Assembly: GCF_010015475.1 (NCBI RefSeq)
Contig: NZ_SSNI01000004.1
Span: 1-64,000 of the forward strand
Reading direction: 5' to 3'
Source: Pontibacter pamirensis
GTDB lineage: Bacteria > Bacteroidota > Bacteroidia > Cytophagales > Hymenobacteraceae
Length of the DNA stretch: 64,000 bases
How positions within the stretch are numbered: position 1 is the first letter of the stretch; each line of letters opens with the position of its first letter. The notes below the pieces were generated by a model. It ran no database searches, was not told the origin of the DNA, and saw only the letters and a list, made by a program, of their open reading frames with translations. This document shows positions 51,862-60,604 of this stretch, piece by piece. Both the position numbers and the translations under genes were made by a program.

Positions 51862-52764
51862 TCAGAAGTACAGCGCGTGCATCCTGAAACCGTTCTTTCG
51901 GTTGTATTCCAGGGCAGGAGCAGGTATTTTGATAATGCTGAGCACGTACATAGCGGTATTCAGGAACTTGCTTCGGCCTTTGAAGTGCATCAGGTTCAGG
52001 TCTGGACTTATGTAGTACTGCCGGTGTGCACTAAAGCCACTGGCACTGTTGGCGCTTTCCGGGTTATACAGTATTTCCTCGGCACCGTAACCGACGGCTA
52101 TGTTCAGCCACTTCGGGTATCTTGTTTCCCGCTTCATAAATGCGCCCACATTCACAGAAAGCCAGTAGGTTTGCCCGTTATAGTCTTTCAGGGCCTGCTC
52201 CGCCAGGCTGCTTCCCAGCACATTGGGGCGTACAGCAGCAAACTGGGTTGTGTGAAAGGAATATTTAGGCATGATACGTACTTCGCCCCAGGCCAGTTCC
52301 TGTGCCACTACAGCGGCAGCACCTGTTGTGTTGGCAATCATATCCCCAACAGAAGCCCCATACTCAGGTTGATAGCCATCGAAAATTTCGATGGGGGTTT
52401 GCAGGATGATGCCTGTAAGTCCTCCCAGCAGAATGGCTTTTTTCTCTGGCACTCCTGCCCAGCGCAGCATGTCTATGCCCGCCCGGCTTTCGTGGAAAGC
52501 ACCCCAGAAATGCCCCGCCTTGTCTACCTGTTTCCATTGGTTGTTATCGTTAAAAAAGTGGAAACTCGTTCGCTCTCCTGAATACCAGGAGTTGTTTAGC
52601 GATACTAACATGGTGGCGTAGCCTGCGGTAAAGATGCCGCCCATGGCTAACAGCCGGGAGGTGTTGACGGTGGTGGTATCTGATTTTACCTGGGCTACAG
52701 CTATATTTTGCCTGCTCAGCAGGAGCAGGGGGAGTAGGAGCGCAATCAGTGGTTTCCGGAGCAT
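51862..52764 (-). CDS. DUF2279 (YfiM-like) exported protein
   Basis: The 300-residue product has a signal peptide (LLLPLLLLSRQNIAVAQ) and the YfiM-like pattern: NNQWKQVDKAGHFWGAF, then EIFDGYQPEYGASVGDMIANTTGA with conserved Asp and Glu residues, and a beta-rich C-terminal half ending in aromatic residues. The function is unknown; it probably resides at the outer membrane or periplasm. It is 26 bases downstream of the photolyase gene on the same strand. Confidence 0.8.
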   Translation of the reverse strand: MLRKPLIALLLPLLLLSRQNIAVAQVKSDTTTVNTSRLLAMGGIFTAGYATMLVSLNNSWYSGERTSFHFFNDNNQWKQVDKAGHFWGAFHESRAGIDMLRWAGVPEKKAILLGGLTGIILQTPIEIFDGYQPEYGASVGDMIANTTGAAAVVAQELAWGEVRIMPKYSFHTTQFAAVRPNVLGSSLAEQALKDYNGQTYWLSVNVGAFMKRETRYPKWLNIAVGYGAEEILYNPESANSASGFSAHRQYYISPDLNLMHFKGRSKFLNTAMYVLSIIKIPAPALEYNRKNGFRMHALYF

Positions 52765-52790
52765 TAGCTCAAAGATACAGAATTGATTCT

Positions 52791-54092
52791 TTACCCTGCG
52801 GCCAAAGCAATAGCCTTTTTATAAGCCGCAATGGCTCTATCGCGGGCCATATTGTGGTCTACCATGGGTTCGGGATAAGCAGGAGTTCCAAATTCAGTCA
52901 CCCAGCGCCTTATATAGGTGTGGGCCTTATCAAATTTTTTCACCTGGTTGTCTGGATTAAAGATGCGGAAGTAGGGCTGGGCATCAGCGCCTGTGCCCGC
53001 TGCCCATTGCCAGTTGCCCACATTGCTTGCCTGCTCATAGTCCAGGAGCTTTTCTGCAAAATAGGCTTCTCCCCAGCGCCAGTCTATGAGCAAGTCTTTC
53101 ACCAGGAAGCTAGCCACCACCATCCGAACCCGGTTATGCATAAAGCCGCTGCTGTTGAGCTCACGCATACCAGCATCTACCAAGGGGTATCCTGTTTTGC
53201 CTTCGCACCAACGTTTAAATTCTTCTTCGTTGTTGCGCCAGGCAATGTGCCTGAATTTAGGAGCGAAACTTTCCTGGGAAGAAGCCGGGAAGTGAAAGAG
53301 CAGCTGCATAAAGAATTCCCGCCAGATAAGTTCCTGTAGCCAGGTATCAGAGTGTTGTAGCGCCAGCCGCACGGCTTCACGGGTACTTACCGTTCCAAAC
53401 CGCAGGTGCGGACTTAGCCTGGTTGTGGCATCGAGGGCAGGCACGTTGCGTGTCTCCTCATAACGGCGCAGTACCTTCTCTGCCATGTTGGGGTCTGGTG
53501 TGGGGATGTCAGCAGGTTTAAAGCCTACTTGCTGTAGCGTTGGCAGGGGGGATTTGTGGTGGGGCAGGAGCTTATCTAGATGTTGCTCAGAAGGAAAAGG
53601 CGCTACCATATTTTCCCTGAAGGCTTTCTTCCAGGCGTTTTTATAGGGGGTATATACTTTATAAGGCGTACCACTCAAAGACAGTATTTCGCTGCGCTCA
53701 AAAATTACAGAATCCTTGCAAAGCTTAAAATCCTGTCCATTTTCTATTAATAGCGCCTCTACCTCCTCATCTCGCTCCCGGGCGTAAGGCTCGTAATCAC
53801 GGTTTGTATAGATACCATCCACCTCATACTCCTGCAGCAATTCTTTTATCACTTCTATGGGTTTGCCATACCGTACAAGCAGGGTGCTGCCCTGTTTCTC
53901 CAGCTGCTCCTTCATGTTTTTGATGGACTGATATATAAAATCTACCCGGGCATCATGGCGGTTGCTTAGATTATCTAGAATTCCGGTATCAAAGATAAAG
54001 ATGGGTAGTACTTGTTTTTCGGTTTCAAGAGCATGGTACAAGCCTGCATTATCGTGCAGGCGAAGGTCGCGGCGGAACCAGAAGAGCAGCAT
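52791..54092 (-). CDS. phrB: Deoxyribodipyrimidine photolyase
   Basis: The 433-residue protein has the N-terminal photolyase/antenna domain (LLFWFRRDLRLHDN) and the FAD domain with WREFFMQLLFHFP, GKTGYPLVDAGMREL, GFMHNRVRMVVASFLVKDLL and NVGNWQWAAGTGAD, the last holding tryptophans of the electron chain. It repairs cyclobutane dimers using blue light; a cryptochrome role cannot be excluded. It lies 44 bases downstream of the SDR gene on the same strand and divergent from the B12-binding protein. Confidence 0.93.
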   Translation of the reverse strand: MLLFWFRRDLRLHDNAGLYHALETEKQVLPIFIFDTGILDNLSNRHDARVDFIYQSIKNMKEQLEKQGSTLLVRYGKPIEVIKELLQEYEVDGIYTNRDYEPYARERDEEVEALLIENGQDFKLCKDSVIFERSEILSLSGTPYKVYTPYKNAWKKAFRENMVAPFPSEQHLDKLLPHHKSPLPTLQQVGFKPADIPTPDPNMAEKVLRRYEETRNVPALDATTRLSPHLRFGTVSTREAVRLALQHSDTWLQELIWREFFMQLLFHFPASSQESFAPKFRHIAWRNNEEEFKRWCEGKTGYPLVDAGMRELNSSGFMHNRVRMVVASFLVKDLLIDWRWGEAYFAEKLLDYEQASNVGNWQWAAGTGADAQPYFRIFNPDNQVKKFDKAHTYIRRWVTEFGTPAYPEPMVDHNMARDRAIAAYKKAIALAAG

Positions 54093-54136
54093 CAGATAGA
54101 TAGTATGACGGTTAGAAAAGTGGTTGACAAATCATG

Positions 54137-54856
54137 TTAAATAAGTTTTACGGAGCTCATACCGCCATCTACGTGCAGCACCTGGCCAGTCATCCAAGCT
54201 GAATCATCTGATAAAAGAAAAATAGCGGCTTGTGCCATATCCTGCGGCTGGCCTACTCTTCCTAGCGGGTGGCGCTTTCCGGCTGCTTCTTTCTTTTCAG
54301 ATGTGCTAAGCAAAGACGAGGCGAGCGGAGTATCTGTAAGTGAAGGAGCCACCGCATTATAGCGGATTTGTGCGGAGGCATACTCTGCAGCCAGCGCAAC
54401 GGTAAGTCCTTCTATCGCTGCCTTCGCGGTGGCGATGGAAGCATGGTAAGGCATGCCAAGTTGCGCTGCCACAGTGCTGAAAAACACAACACTGGCTCCC
54501 TCTGCTTTCTTAAGTAAGGGTATAACCGCCTTAAGCACTTGTACGGCTCCCAGCACATTCAGCTCAAAGTCATTTCTGAAATCAGCTATTTGCAGGCGCT
54601 CAAAAGGCTTCAGCTTTATAGTGCCAGGGCAGTAAACCAAACCATGCAGAGATTCCGGGAGCTGTTCTATGAAACTGCTGTCGAATTCCATGACATTCAA
54701 TTCGATGTGCTGCAGGCCTGCACTTTCAGCTCCTTCAAAACTCTTTCGGGACGCTGTTACCACATTTGCCCCTTTTTCTTTCAATTGGCGGGCTGTTTCC
54801 AGACCAATTCCGGAGGTTCCTCCAATCACCAGGATGTTTTTATTATTGAATGCCAT
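54137..54856 (-). CDS. SDR-family oxidoreductase near the photolyase
   Basis: The 239-residue product has the NAD(P) loop GGTSGIGLETARQL, the structural NxxG-type GLVYCPGT, a Ser-Tyr-Lys catalytic region with FFSTVAAQLGMPYHASIATAKAA (in which the Tyr-x3-Lys spacing reads Tyr-His-Ala-Ser-Ile-Ala-Thr-Ala-Lys, wider than usual), and a C-terminal WMTGQVLHVDGG. SDRs reduce or oxidise alcohols and ketones. It is the first gene of the SDR, photolyase, DUF2279 run. The substrate is unknown. Confidence 0.85.
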   Translation of the reverse strand: MAFNNKNILVIGGTSGIGLETARQLKEKGANVVTASRKSFEGAESAGLQHIELNVMEFDSSFIEQLPESLHGLVYCPGTIKLKPFERLQIADFRNDFELNVLGAVQVLKAVIPLLKKAEGASVVFFSTVAAQLGMPYHASIATAKAAIEGLTVALAAEYASAQIRYNAVAPSLTDTPLASSLLSTSEKKEAAGKRHPLGRVGQPQDMAQAAIFLLSDDSAWMTGQVLHVDGGMSSVKLI

Positions 54857-55013
54857 GTCATGCTGATTTTCCTTGAAAAAAATGTTTGTCCAATTTAAAC
54901 CCGCCGATGGCGCAATTGTTATCTTAATATATTTATAACCCTATAAAATACTTTACTCGTAGCTACAGAATTGTATCCTCAGGCACATTAGTAAAAGAAG
55001 TCAGAAAGCCTCC

Positions 55014-55032
55014 TAGCATGCATGATATGCTA
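55014..55032. promoter_or_regulatory. Inverted repeat between SDR and B12-binding genes
   Basis: TAGCAT and ATGCTA flank a 7-base spacer in the 248-base divergent region. It could be an operator for light-dependent control, but no regulator gene is adjacent. A 13-codon leader frame (55067-55108, starting MEIVRVV) overlaps the B12 gene start as ATGA. Confidence 0.35.
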
Positions 55033-55104
55033 CAGGCATCAAAGAGGTGCAACAAGTTAAAATATTATGGAAATAGTACGCGTGGTTAAGGATACAACGA
55101 TTGG

Positions 55105-56181
55105 ATGAGAATGGTGAAGAAGCAGACGGCGGAGAAAATATCTAATGAGGAACTGGACATAGCCACGGCTGCTACAGATTTATTCTTCAAGCAGAGACCG
55201 GAGCTTGAAGCACGATACGGTCAAGCAGGCCGCACTGCGTGCCTGCAGGGTGTGCACGACCACCTGGCTCACCTGTCTGAAGCAATACTTGCCTCCAGCC
55301 AGGCTTTGTTTGAAAATTATATAAGCTGGGTGCAGGAAAGATTGGCAGCACGAAACGTACCAGCCAATGACCTGGCTGTTAACCTGAATTGCGTGAAAGA
55401 AATTCTGGCGCAGCGCCTGCCAATAGAAAATTATGTTATTGCCGCTAAATACATGAATAGTGCTTTGCTGCAACTGGAAAAAAAGGTGGCACGGCAGTCT
55501 TCATACCTGGAAGAGGATGCACCGTTAAGCAGCCTGGCCATTCAATATATGAACTTTCTGTTGGAAGGAAACCGTGGTGCGGCAAGCAAACTTATTCTGG
55601 CAGAAGTGGATGCGGGCACCGATGTGAAAACTATCTACATGCATGTGTTCCAGCCAGTGCAGTATGAGATAGGACGTTTATGGCAGCAGGATAAGCTTAC
55701 CGTAGCCCAGGAGCATTACTGTTCAGCAGCCACGCAACTCATTATGTCGCAGCTTTACTTTAAAATTGTCGATGCTGAGAAAAATGGCCATAAGGTAGTG
55801 GCCGCCTGCGTTTCCGGCGACATGCATGAAATCGGTATCCGGATGGTGTCAGACTTTCTGGAGATGGAAGGCTGGCATACCTATTTTCTGGGAGCAAATA
55901 CACCTAAAAGCAGCATCATTAAAACGCTGCACCAGCAAAAGCCTGACCTGTTACTCTTGTCTGCCACCATGACGTATCACTTACACGCCATAACTGAGGT
56001 CATCACGGCTATGAAGGCTGATGCTGAACTACAGCATATAAAGGTAATGGTAGGAGGCCATCCTTTTAACATTGCACCAAAACTCTGGAAAGAGATAGGG
56101 GCAGACGGCTATGCAAATGACGCATCAGACGCTTTAGAACAGGCTAATAAGCTCGTATTAGGAAATTCCGGGGTAGCTTAG
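55105..56181 (+). CDS. Cobalamin-binding protein with a light-sensor motif, no DNA-binding domain
   Basis: The 358-residue protein has a helical N-terminal domain (about 15-130; RPELEARYGQAGRTACLQGV) of the type seen ahead of stand-alone B12 proteins, a four-helix cap with W193-x9-E203-H204, the signature of AdoCbl photoreceptors such as CarH, and a B12 Rossmann domain with GDMHEIG (D239, H241 lower ligand, G244) and GGHPFN. The MerR-type DNA-binding domain of CarH/LitR is missing, so output must go through a partner. It is divergent from the SDR/photolyase genes. Confidence 0.85.
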   Translation: MRMVKKQTAEKISNEELDIATAATDLFFKQRPELEARYGQAGRTACLQGVHDHLAHLSEAILASSQALFENYISWVQERLAARNVPANDLAVNLNCVKEILAQRLPIENYVIAAKYMNSALLQLEKKVARQSSYLEEDAPLSSLAIQYMNFLLEGNRGAASKLILAEVDAGTDVKTIYMHVFQPVQYEIGRLWQQDKLTVAQEHYCSAATQLIMSQLYFKIVDAEKNGHKVVAACVSGDMHEIGIRMVSDFLEMEGWHTYFLGANTPKSSIIKTLHQQKPDLLLLSATMTYHLHAITEVITAMKADAELQHIKVMVGGHPFNIAPKLWKEIGADGYANDASDALEQANKLVLGNSGVA

Positions 56182-56374
56182 ACACCCTGTTGTTGCACGT
56201 TATTCAATTCTTTGCTGCCTGTTATACAAAAGCGAATATCCATAGCTCATTTTCCTTCATTTAAGGAAATCAGCAACTTTTTTGCCTTATATCAGTTCTA
56301 AAGTATAGATTTGGAATTATGCTGCATGCATACTATATTTGATTAAACGGGAGGTGGGGAAGAAGAATAGCTGA

Positions 56375-56707
56375 TTAATCATCCTCATAATCAAGGCCCA
56401 TCATTTTGTTGTATGCCTGCTGCAGTTCAGAGAAAGCATGAAGGTTGCCCTCTTGACGGCTAATCTTCATACCTTTTTTGTAAGTCTGTTCTGCTACATC
56501 GTTCTGCCCTAACTCCTCGTATAGCTTAGCAGCGTGGTAATAGGTGCCGACGTAGTTCTCATGTTCTGCCAGTAGACGCTCATAGTAAGAAAGCGATTTT
56601 TCCTTATCAGCCTGGCGGTACTCAGTAGCAATGGCATACAATGTAAAAGGGTCGTTTGGTTCGTCTTCAAGAAACTTGAAGAGCTGCTCCAGTCTGCTTT
56701 CGTTCAT
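56375..56707 (-). CDS. Tetratricopeptide-repeat protein
   Basis: The 110-residue product consists of about three TPR-like helix pairs (DPFTLYAIATEYRQADKEKSLSYYERLL, VGTYYHAAKLYEELGQNDVAEQTYKKGM) and ends GLDYEDD. TPR proteins serve as scaffolds; no partner is evident. TAGATTTG at 56740-56747 (minus) is a good -7 promoter element 33 bases upstream of the start. It is divergent from etfB. Confidence 0.85.
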   Translation of the reverse strand: MNESRLEQLFKFLEDEPNDPFTLYAIATEYRQADKEKSLSYYERLLAEHENYVGTYYHAAKLYEELGQNDVAEQTYKKGMKISRQEGNLHAFSELQQAYNKMMGLDYEDD

Positions 56708-56739
56708 TTCGGATTGACTATATTTTAATTAACTTCGCA

Positions 56740-56747
56740 CAAATCTA
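56740..56747 (-). promoter_or_regulatory. Bacteroidota -7 element of the TPR gene
   Basis: The minus strand reads TAGATTTG, matching TAnnTTTG. A good -33 element is not visible at 19 bases. Confidence 0.4.
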
Positions 56748-56773
56748 AATTTAAAAAGCTAACATTTCTAACC

Positions 56774-57514
56774 ATGAAAATATTAGTTTGCATTAGTAAC
56801 GTACCGGATACTACATCCAAAATTAATTTTACAGCTGACAACAAGGAGTTTGACAAGGCCGGCGTGCAGTATGTGATAAATCCCTGGGATGAGTATGCGC
56901 TGACAAGAGCCATTGAGCTGAAAGAAGCAAAAGGTGGCACTGTAACCGTATTAAACGTAGGAGAGGCCGATACAGAGCCTAACATTCGCAAAGCCCTCGC
57001 CATTGGCGCAGATGATGCTATACGTGTAAATGCCTACCCGAAAGATTCTTTTTTTGTTGCGCAGCAGATTGCAGCCGTAGCAAAAGAGAATAGCTATGAC
57101 GTTATCCTGATGGGGAAGGAGTCTATTGACTTCAACGGCTCTCAGGTGCATAACATGGTGGGGGAGCTATTAGGTATACCCGCAGTGGTACCGGCCTTTA
57201 AACTGGACATGGTGGATGACACCACAGCCCGATTGGAGCGTGAGATAGAAGGAGGTAAAGAGGTGGTAGAGGTAAACTTACCCTTTATAGCCAGTGCACA
57301 ACAGCCTATGTCTGAGCCCCGTATCCCGAACATGCGCGGCATCATGACGGCACGCACCAAGCCTCTCAAAGTAGTGGAGCCATCGGGCGCCGACACGAAA
57401 GTGGACTACGTAAACTACAGCAAGCCTGAGAAAAAAGGCGGGGTGAAAATGATTGACCCTGAGAATGCTGGAGAGTTAATAAAATTATTGAGAAACGAAG
57501 CTAAAGTACTATAA
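56774..57514 (+). CDS. etfB: Electron transfer flavoprotein, beta subunit
   Basis: The 246-residue product has the ETF-beta pattern: MKILVCISNVPDTTSKI, NPWDEYALTRAIELKEA, VILMGKESIDFNGSQVHNMV and LPFIASAQQPMSEPRIPNMRGIM, the signature segment of beta subunits. With EtfA it carries electrons from acyl-CoA dehydrogenases to the respiratory chain. The alpha gene follows 3 bases after the stop, so the two are translated together. Confidence 0.96.
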   Translation: MKILVCISNVPDTTSKINFTADNKEFDKAGVQYVINPWDEYALTRAIELKEAKGGTVTVLNVGEADTEPNIRKALAIGADDAIRVNAYPKDSFFVAQQIAAVAKENSYDVILMGKESIDFNGSQVHNMVGELLGIPAVVPAFKLDMVDDTTARLEREIEGGKEVVEVNLPFIASAQQPMSEPRIPNMRGIMTARTKPLKVVEPSGADTKVDYVNYSKPEKKGGVKMIDPENAGELIKLLRNEAKVL

Positions 57515-57517
57515 GAT

Positions 57518-58495
57518 ATGTCTGTATTAGTATTTGTAGAAGGTCTTAACGGAGAGATCAAAAAGTCCTCTCTGGAGGCTGCATCCTATGGTAGCCAGGT
57601 GGCACAGCAACTGAGTACTACTGCCACTGCCGTTGCTATTGGTGATGTAAAGCAAGATGCCCTTACCCGCCTTGGCGAGCAGGGAATTGAAAAAGTGTTG
57701 TACGACGGAGACGAGCGCCTGAACCAGTTTGTGGCGGATGCTTATGTAAAAGTGATTTCAAAGGCAGTAGAACAGGAAGATGCCAAAGTATTGGTGTTCT
57801 CTAACTCCAACATTGGAGCTGCCATAGGTGCCCGTCTGGCTGTGCGCCTGAACGGTTCGCTTGCAACCAATGTAACCAACCTGCCTCAGACGGATGGCGG
57901 TAACTTCACCGTTACACGCGGCGTGTTCTCAGGGAAGGCTTTTGCCGATGTGGCCTTAACTGCCGACCTGAAAATAATCGCCATCAAAAAGAACTCCATT
58001 GAAATAACTTCCGGAGGCGACACCGCTACAGTAGAAAACTTATCTGCTGATTTATCAGACGCTGATTTTGCTGTTAAAGCAAAGGAGACGGTGATGCAGG
58101 ATACCGGTGGCGGCGTATTGCTACCGGAGGCTGAGCTGGTTGTGTCTGGTGGCCGCGGCATGAAAGGCCCTGAGAACTGGCACCTTATTGAGGATTTGGC
58201 AAAAGAACTGGGTGCTGCCACTGCCTGTTCCAAGCCTGTGTCTGATATGGACTGGAGACCGCACCACGAGCACGTGGGCCAGACCGGTATCACGGTGAGT
58301 CCTAACCTTTATATAGCCATCGGTATTTCTGGTGCTATACAACACCTGGCAGGGGTTAACTCTTCTAAAGTAATTGTCGTTATTAATAAGGATCCTGAAG
58401 CGCCCTTCTTTAAAGCCGCAGATTACGGCATAGTAGGCGACGCATTTGAGGTTGTTCCGAAATTAATAGAAGCCGCCAAGGCTTTAGATAAATAG
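57518..58495 (+). CDS. etfA: Electron transfer flavoprotein, alpha subunit
   Basis: The 325-residue protein has the FAD-binding C-terminal domain: LVVSGGRGMKGPENW, GAATACSKPVSDMDWRP, GQTGITVSPNLYIAIGISGAIQHLAG and VVINKDPEAPFFKAADYGIVGD. It holds the FAD of the EtfAB heterodimer. The nuclease gene begins 13 bases downstream. Confidence 0.96.
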   Translation: MSVLVFVEGLNGEIKKSSLEAASYGSQVAQQLSTTATAVAIGDVKQDALTRLGEQGIEKVLYDGDERLNQFVADAYVKVISKAVEQEDAKVLVFSNSNIGAAIGARLAVRLNGSLATNVTNLPQTDGGNFTVTRGVFSGKAFADVALTADLKIIAIKKNSIEITSGGDTATVENLSADLSDADFAVKAKETVMQDTGGGVLLPEAELVVSGGRGMKGPENWHLIEDLAKELGAATACSKPVSDMDWRPHHEHVGQTGITVSPNLYIAIGISGAIQHLAGVNSSKVIVVINKDPEAPFFKAADYGIVGDAFEVVPKLIEAAKALDK

Positions 58496-58508
58496 AATAA
58501 AAGAAACT

Positions 58509-59117
58509 GTGGAGAAAATTCAGTTAGAGATACTCGGTCTCTCATCAAGCCAGTCACAGACGGGCTCATTTGCACTTGTACTTGGGGAAAAAGAGGGAAA
58601 CAGGAGGTTGCCCATCATTATAGGTATGTTTGAGGCGCAGTCTATCGCTATTCAGATTGAGAAGATAAACCCAAACCGCCCGCTCACGCACGACCTGTTC
58701 AAAACCTTTGCCGAGCAGATGGATGTCACCATCACAGAAATCCTGATATCTGATTTGAAGGAGGGGGTTTTTTACTCCAAGATTATGTGCACCGATGGTA
58801 CAAAGGAGTTCGAACTGGATTCACGGCCTTCGGATGCCATTGCCATCGGGCTACGCTTTGGAGTGCCGATATATACGGTAGAGAGTGTGCTGTCGGAGGC
58901 AGGTATCATTTTGAGCGATCTGGAGGAAGACGAGGATGAAAACGATGAGATGACAGTGAAAAGCACCGCGTCTTCTACATCATCCAGTTCCAGTTCTAAA
59001 GAGCCCCTTAACCAAACGTCTGTTGATGAATTGAATAAGTTGTTGAACGAGGCCCTGGAGAAGGAGGATTATGAACGGGCCGCTAAGATACGCGACGAAT
59101 TGAATAAGCGAAACTGA
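58509..59117 (+). CDS. Bifunctional nuclease family (DUF151) protein with UVR motif
   Basis: The 202-residue product has a DUF151 domain (about 1-135: LALVLGEKEGNRRLPIIIGMFEAQSIA, DGTKEFELDSRPSDAIAIGLRFG), an acidic/Ser-rich linker and a UVR motif at the C-terminus (ALEKEDYERAAKIRDELNKRN), as in UvrB-binding segments. Family members have been described as nucleases with DNase and RNase activity. The start is GTG, 13 bases after etfA, so it belongs to the etf transcript. Confidence 0.88.
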   Translation: MEKIQLEILGLSSSQSQTGSFALVLGEKEGNRRLPIIIGMFEAQSIAIQIEKINPNRPLTHDLFKTFAEQMDVTITEILISDLKEGVFYSKIMCTDGTKEFELDSRPSDAIAIGLRFGVPIYTVESVLSEAGIILSDLEEDEDENDEMTVKSTASSTSSSSSSKEPLNQTSVDELNKLLNEALEKEDYERAAKIRDELNKRN

Positions 59118-59140
59118 TTTATACACGATAAACTTAGACG

Positions 59141-59177
59141 AAAGTCCTGGACCTGCACGGTCCGGGACTTTTTGTTT
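59141..59177 (+). terminator. Intrinsic terminator of the etf operon
   Basis: AAAGTCCTGGACC pairs with GGTCCGGGACTTT (one G-T pair), followed by TTGTTTT, 23 bases after the stop. Confidence 0.8.
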
Positions 59178-59201
59178 TATGAGTTATAAGGTTTACTTTT
59201 G
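59171..59201 (+). promoter_or_regulatory. Promoter of the nucleoside transporter gene
   Basis: TTTG at 59171-59174, then exactly 19 bases, then TACTTTTG at 59194-59201, a full match to the Bacteroidota consensus. It decides the start: the ATG at 59179 lies inside the promoter, so the ATG at 59221 is used. Confidence 0.7.
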
Positions 59202-59220
59202 GCAAATTTTGGCCCTCAGC

Positions 59221-60525
59221 ATGTACGACATTTTTAGAGGAGTTATTGGATTAGCTCTCTTATTAGCCATTGCGTTCCTGTTCTCAAAAAATAAAAGAAG
59301 CATTGATTGGAAGCTGGTAGGCTTTGGAGTTTTCCTTCAGGTTTTATTTGGAGTATTGGTTACACAGGTGCCCTTGGTGGCGGATGGGTTTGCAGTTGTT
59401 AGCCGCGGTTTTGTTACTTTTCTTGACTTCTCCCAGGCTGGTGCCGAGTTCCTGTTCGGCAACCTTGCCAACCCTGCAGAAAATGGCGGTTTAGGTTATA
59501 TCTTCGCCTTCAACGTGCTGCCGACCATTATCTTTTTCTCCACTGTCTCCTCCGGGTTGTATTACCTCGGTATTTTACAGAAGATAGTATGGGGAATTGC
59601 CTGGGTAATGTCTAAAGGCATGCGTCTTTCTGGGGCTGAGAGCTTGTCTGCTGCAGGAAATATCTTTTTAGGACAGACCGAGGCGCCGTTGCTTGTTCGA
59701 CCCTTTATCAGCGTAATGACGCGCTCTGAGCTGATGTGCCTGATGACAGGTGGTATGGCTACCCTTGCGGGTGGCGTACTGGCGGCCTATGTCGCTTTTT
59801 TAGGAGGCGATGATCCTGCACAAAAGGCTATTTTTGCGGCGCACCTTCTCACAGCATCTATTATGAATGCTCCGGCTGGTATTGTACTGGCTAAAATCCT
59901 GGTGCCAGAGACTGAGCCGGAAAAGATTACTACTAAGTTGGAGGTAAACGAAGAGCAGTTAGGTGTAAACCTCGTGGATGCACTCTCCCGTGGAGCCGCT
60001 GACGGTCTAAGACTGGCAGCAAACGTGGGAGGTATGTTGCTGGCTTTTATAGCCGTTATTGCGCTGGTTAATTACCTGCTAACTGATATGCTTGGTGACT
60101 GGACAGGGCTGAATGAATGGGTAGTGGCCAGTACAAATGGCAGTTTTCAAGGCTTTTCGCTCCAGTATATCCTAGGGCAGATTTTCAGGATCTTCGCCTT
60201 TATCATGGGGGTTCCCTGGGCTGATACACTGCAGGTAGGGAGCTTGCTTGGGCAGAAGACGGCCATCAATGAGTTTGTGGCTTATCTGGACCTGGCTGAA
60301 ATGAAGGCTGCCGGTACTTTATCACCAAAGGCCATTGTCATGTCTACTTACGCGCTCTGCGGCTTCTCCAACTTCAGCTCTATCGCTATTCAGATTGGTG
60401 GCATAGGAAGCATGGCGCCGAGCCAGCAGGGCAATTTGTCTAAATTAGGTTTTCTCGCTTTGCTGGGAGCCTCCTTAGCCTGTATGATGACAGCAACCGT
60501 GTCGGGCATGCTTTACGGCATATAA
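59221..60525 (+). CDS. NupC-type (CNT) concentrative nucleoside transporter
   Basis: About 434 residues with 8-10 TM helices. After MYDIFRGVIGLALLLAIAFL come GAEFLFGNLA, a Gly/Thr-rich GQTEAPLLVRPFI segment (nucleoside and ion-binding loop of CNT proteins), and ALCGFSNFSSIAIQIGGIG near the C-terminus. CNT proteins import nucleosides with Na+ or H+. The start at 59221 is set by the promoter, not the 14-codon longer frame. It ends at a terminator shared with the convergent ABC gene. Confidence 0.9.
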   Translation: MYDIFRGVIGLALLLAIAFLFSKNKRSIDWKLVGFGVFLQVLFGVLVTQVPLVADGFAVVSRGFVTFLDFSQAGAEFLFGNLANPAENGGLGYIFAFNVLPTIIFFSTVSSGLYYLGILQKIVWGIAWVMSKGMRLSGAESLSAAGNIFLGQTEAPLLVRPFISVMTRSELMCLMTGGMATLAGGVLAAYVAFLGGDDPAQKAIFAAHLLTASIMNAPAGIVLAKILVPETEPEKITTKLEVNEEQLGVNLVDALSRGAADGLRLAANVGGMLLAFIAVIALVNYLLTDMLGDWTGLNEWVVASTNGSFQGFSLQYILGQIFRIFAFIMGVPWADTLQVGSLLGQKTAINEFVAYLDLAEMKAAGTLSPKAIVMSTYALCGFSNFSSIAIQIGGIGSMAPSQQGNLSKLGFLALLGASLACMMTATVSGMLYGI

Positions 60526-60540
60526 AATAATCTAATCCTA

Positions 60541-60580
60541 AAAAGGGCTCCCACTGTTACGGTAGGAGCCCTTTTGTTTT
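60541..60580. terminator. Bidirectional terminator
   Basis: AAAAGGGCTCC pairs with GGAGCCCTTTT around a loop, with T-runs on the plus strand and A-runs on the other, between two convergent genes. Confidence 0.8.
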
Positions 60581-60604
60581 TATAAATCTGCGTTTCTTGT
60601 ACCC

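Noticed and set aside
54857..55104. Possible cobalamin riboswitch before the B12-binding gene
   Set aside because: I found no B12-box-like conserved core and the region is short; a small inverted repeat is the only structure seen.
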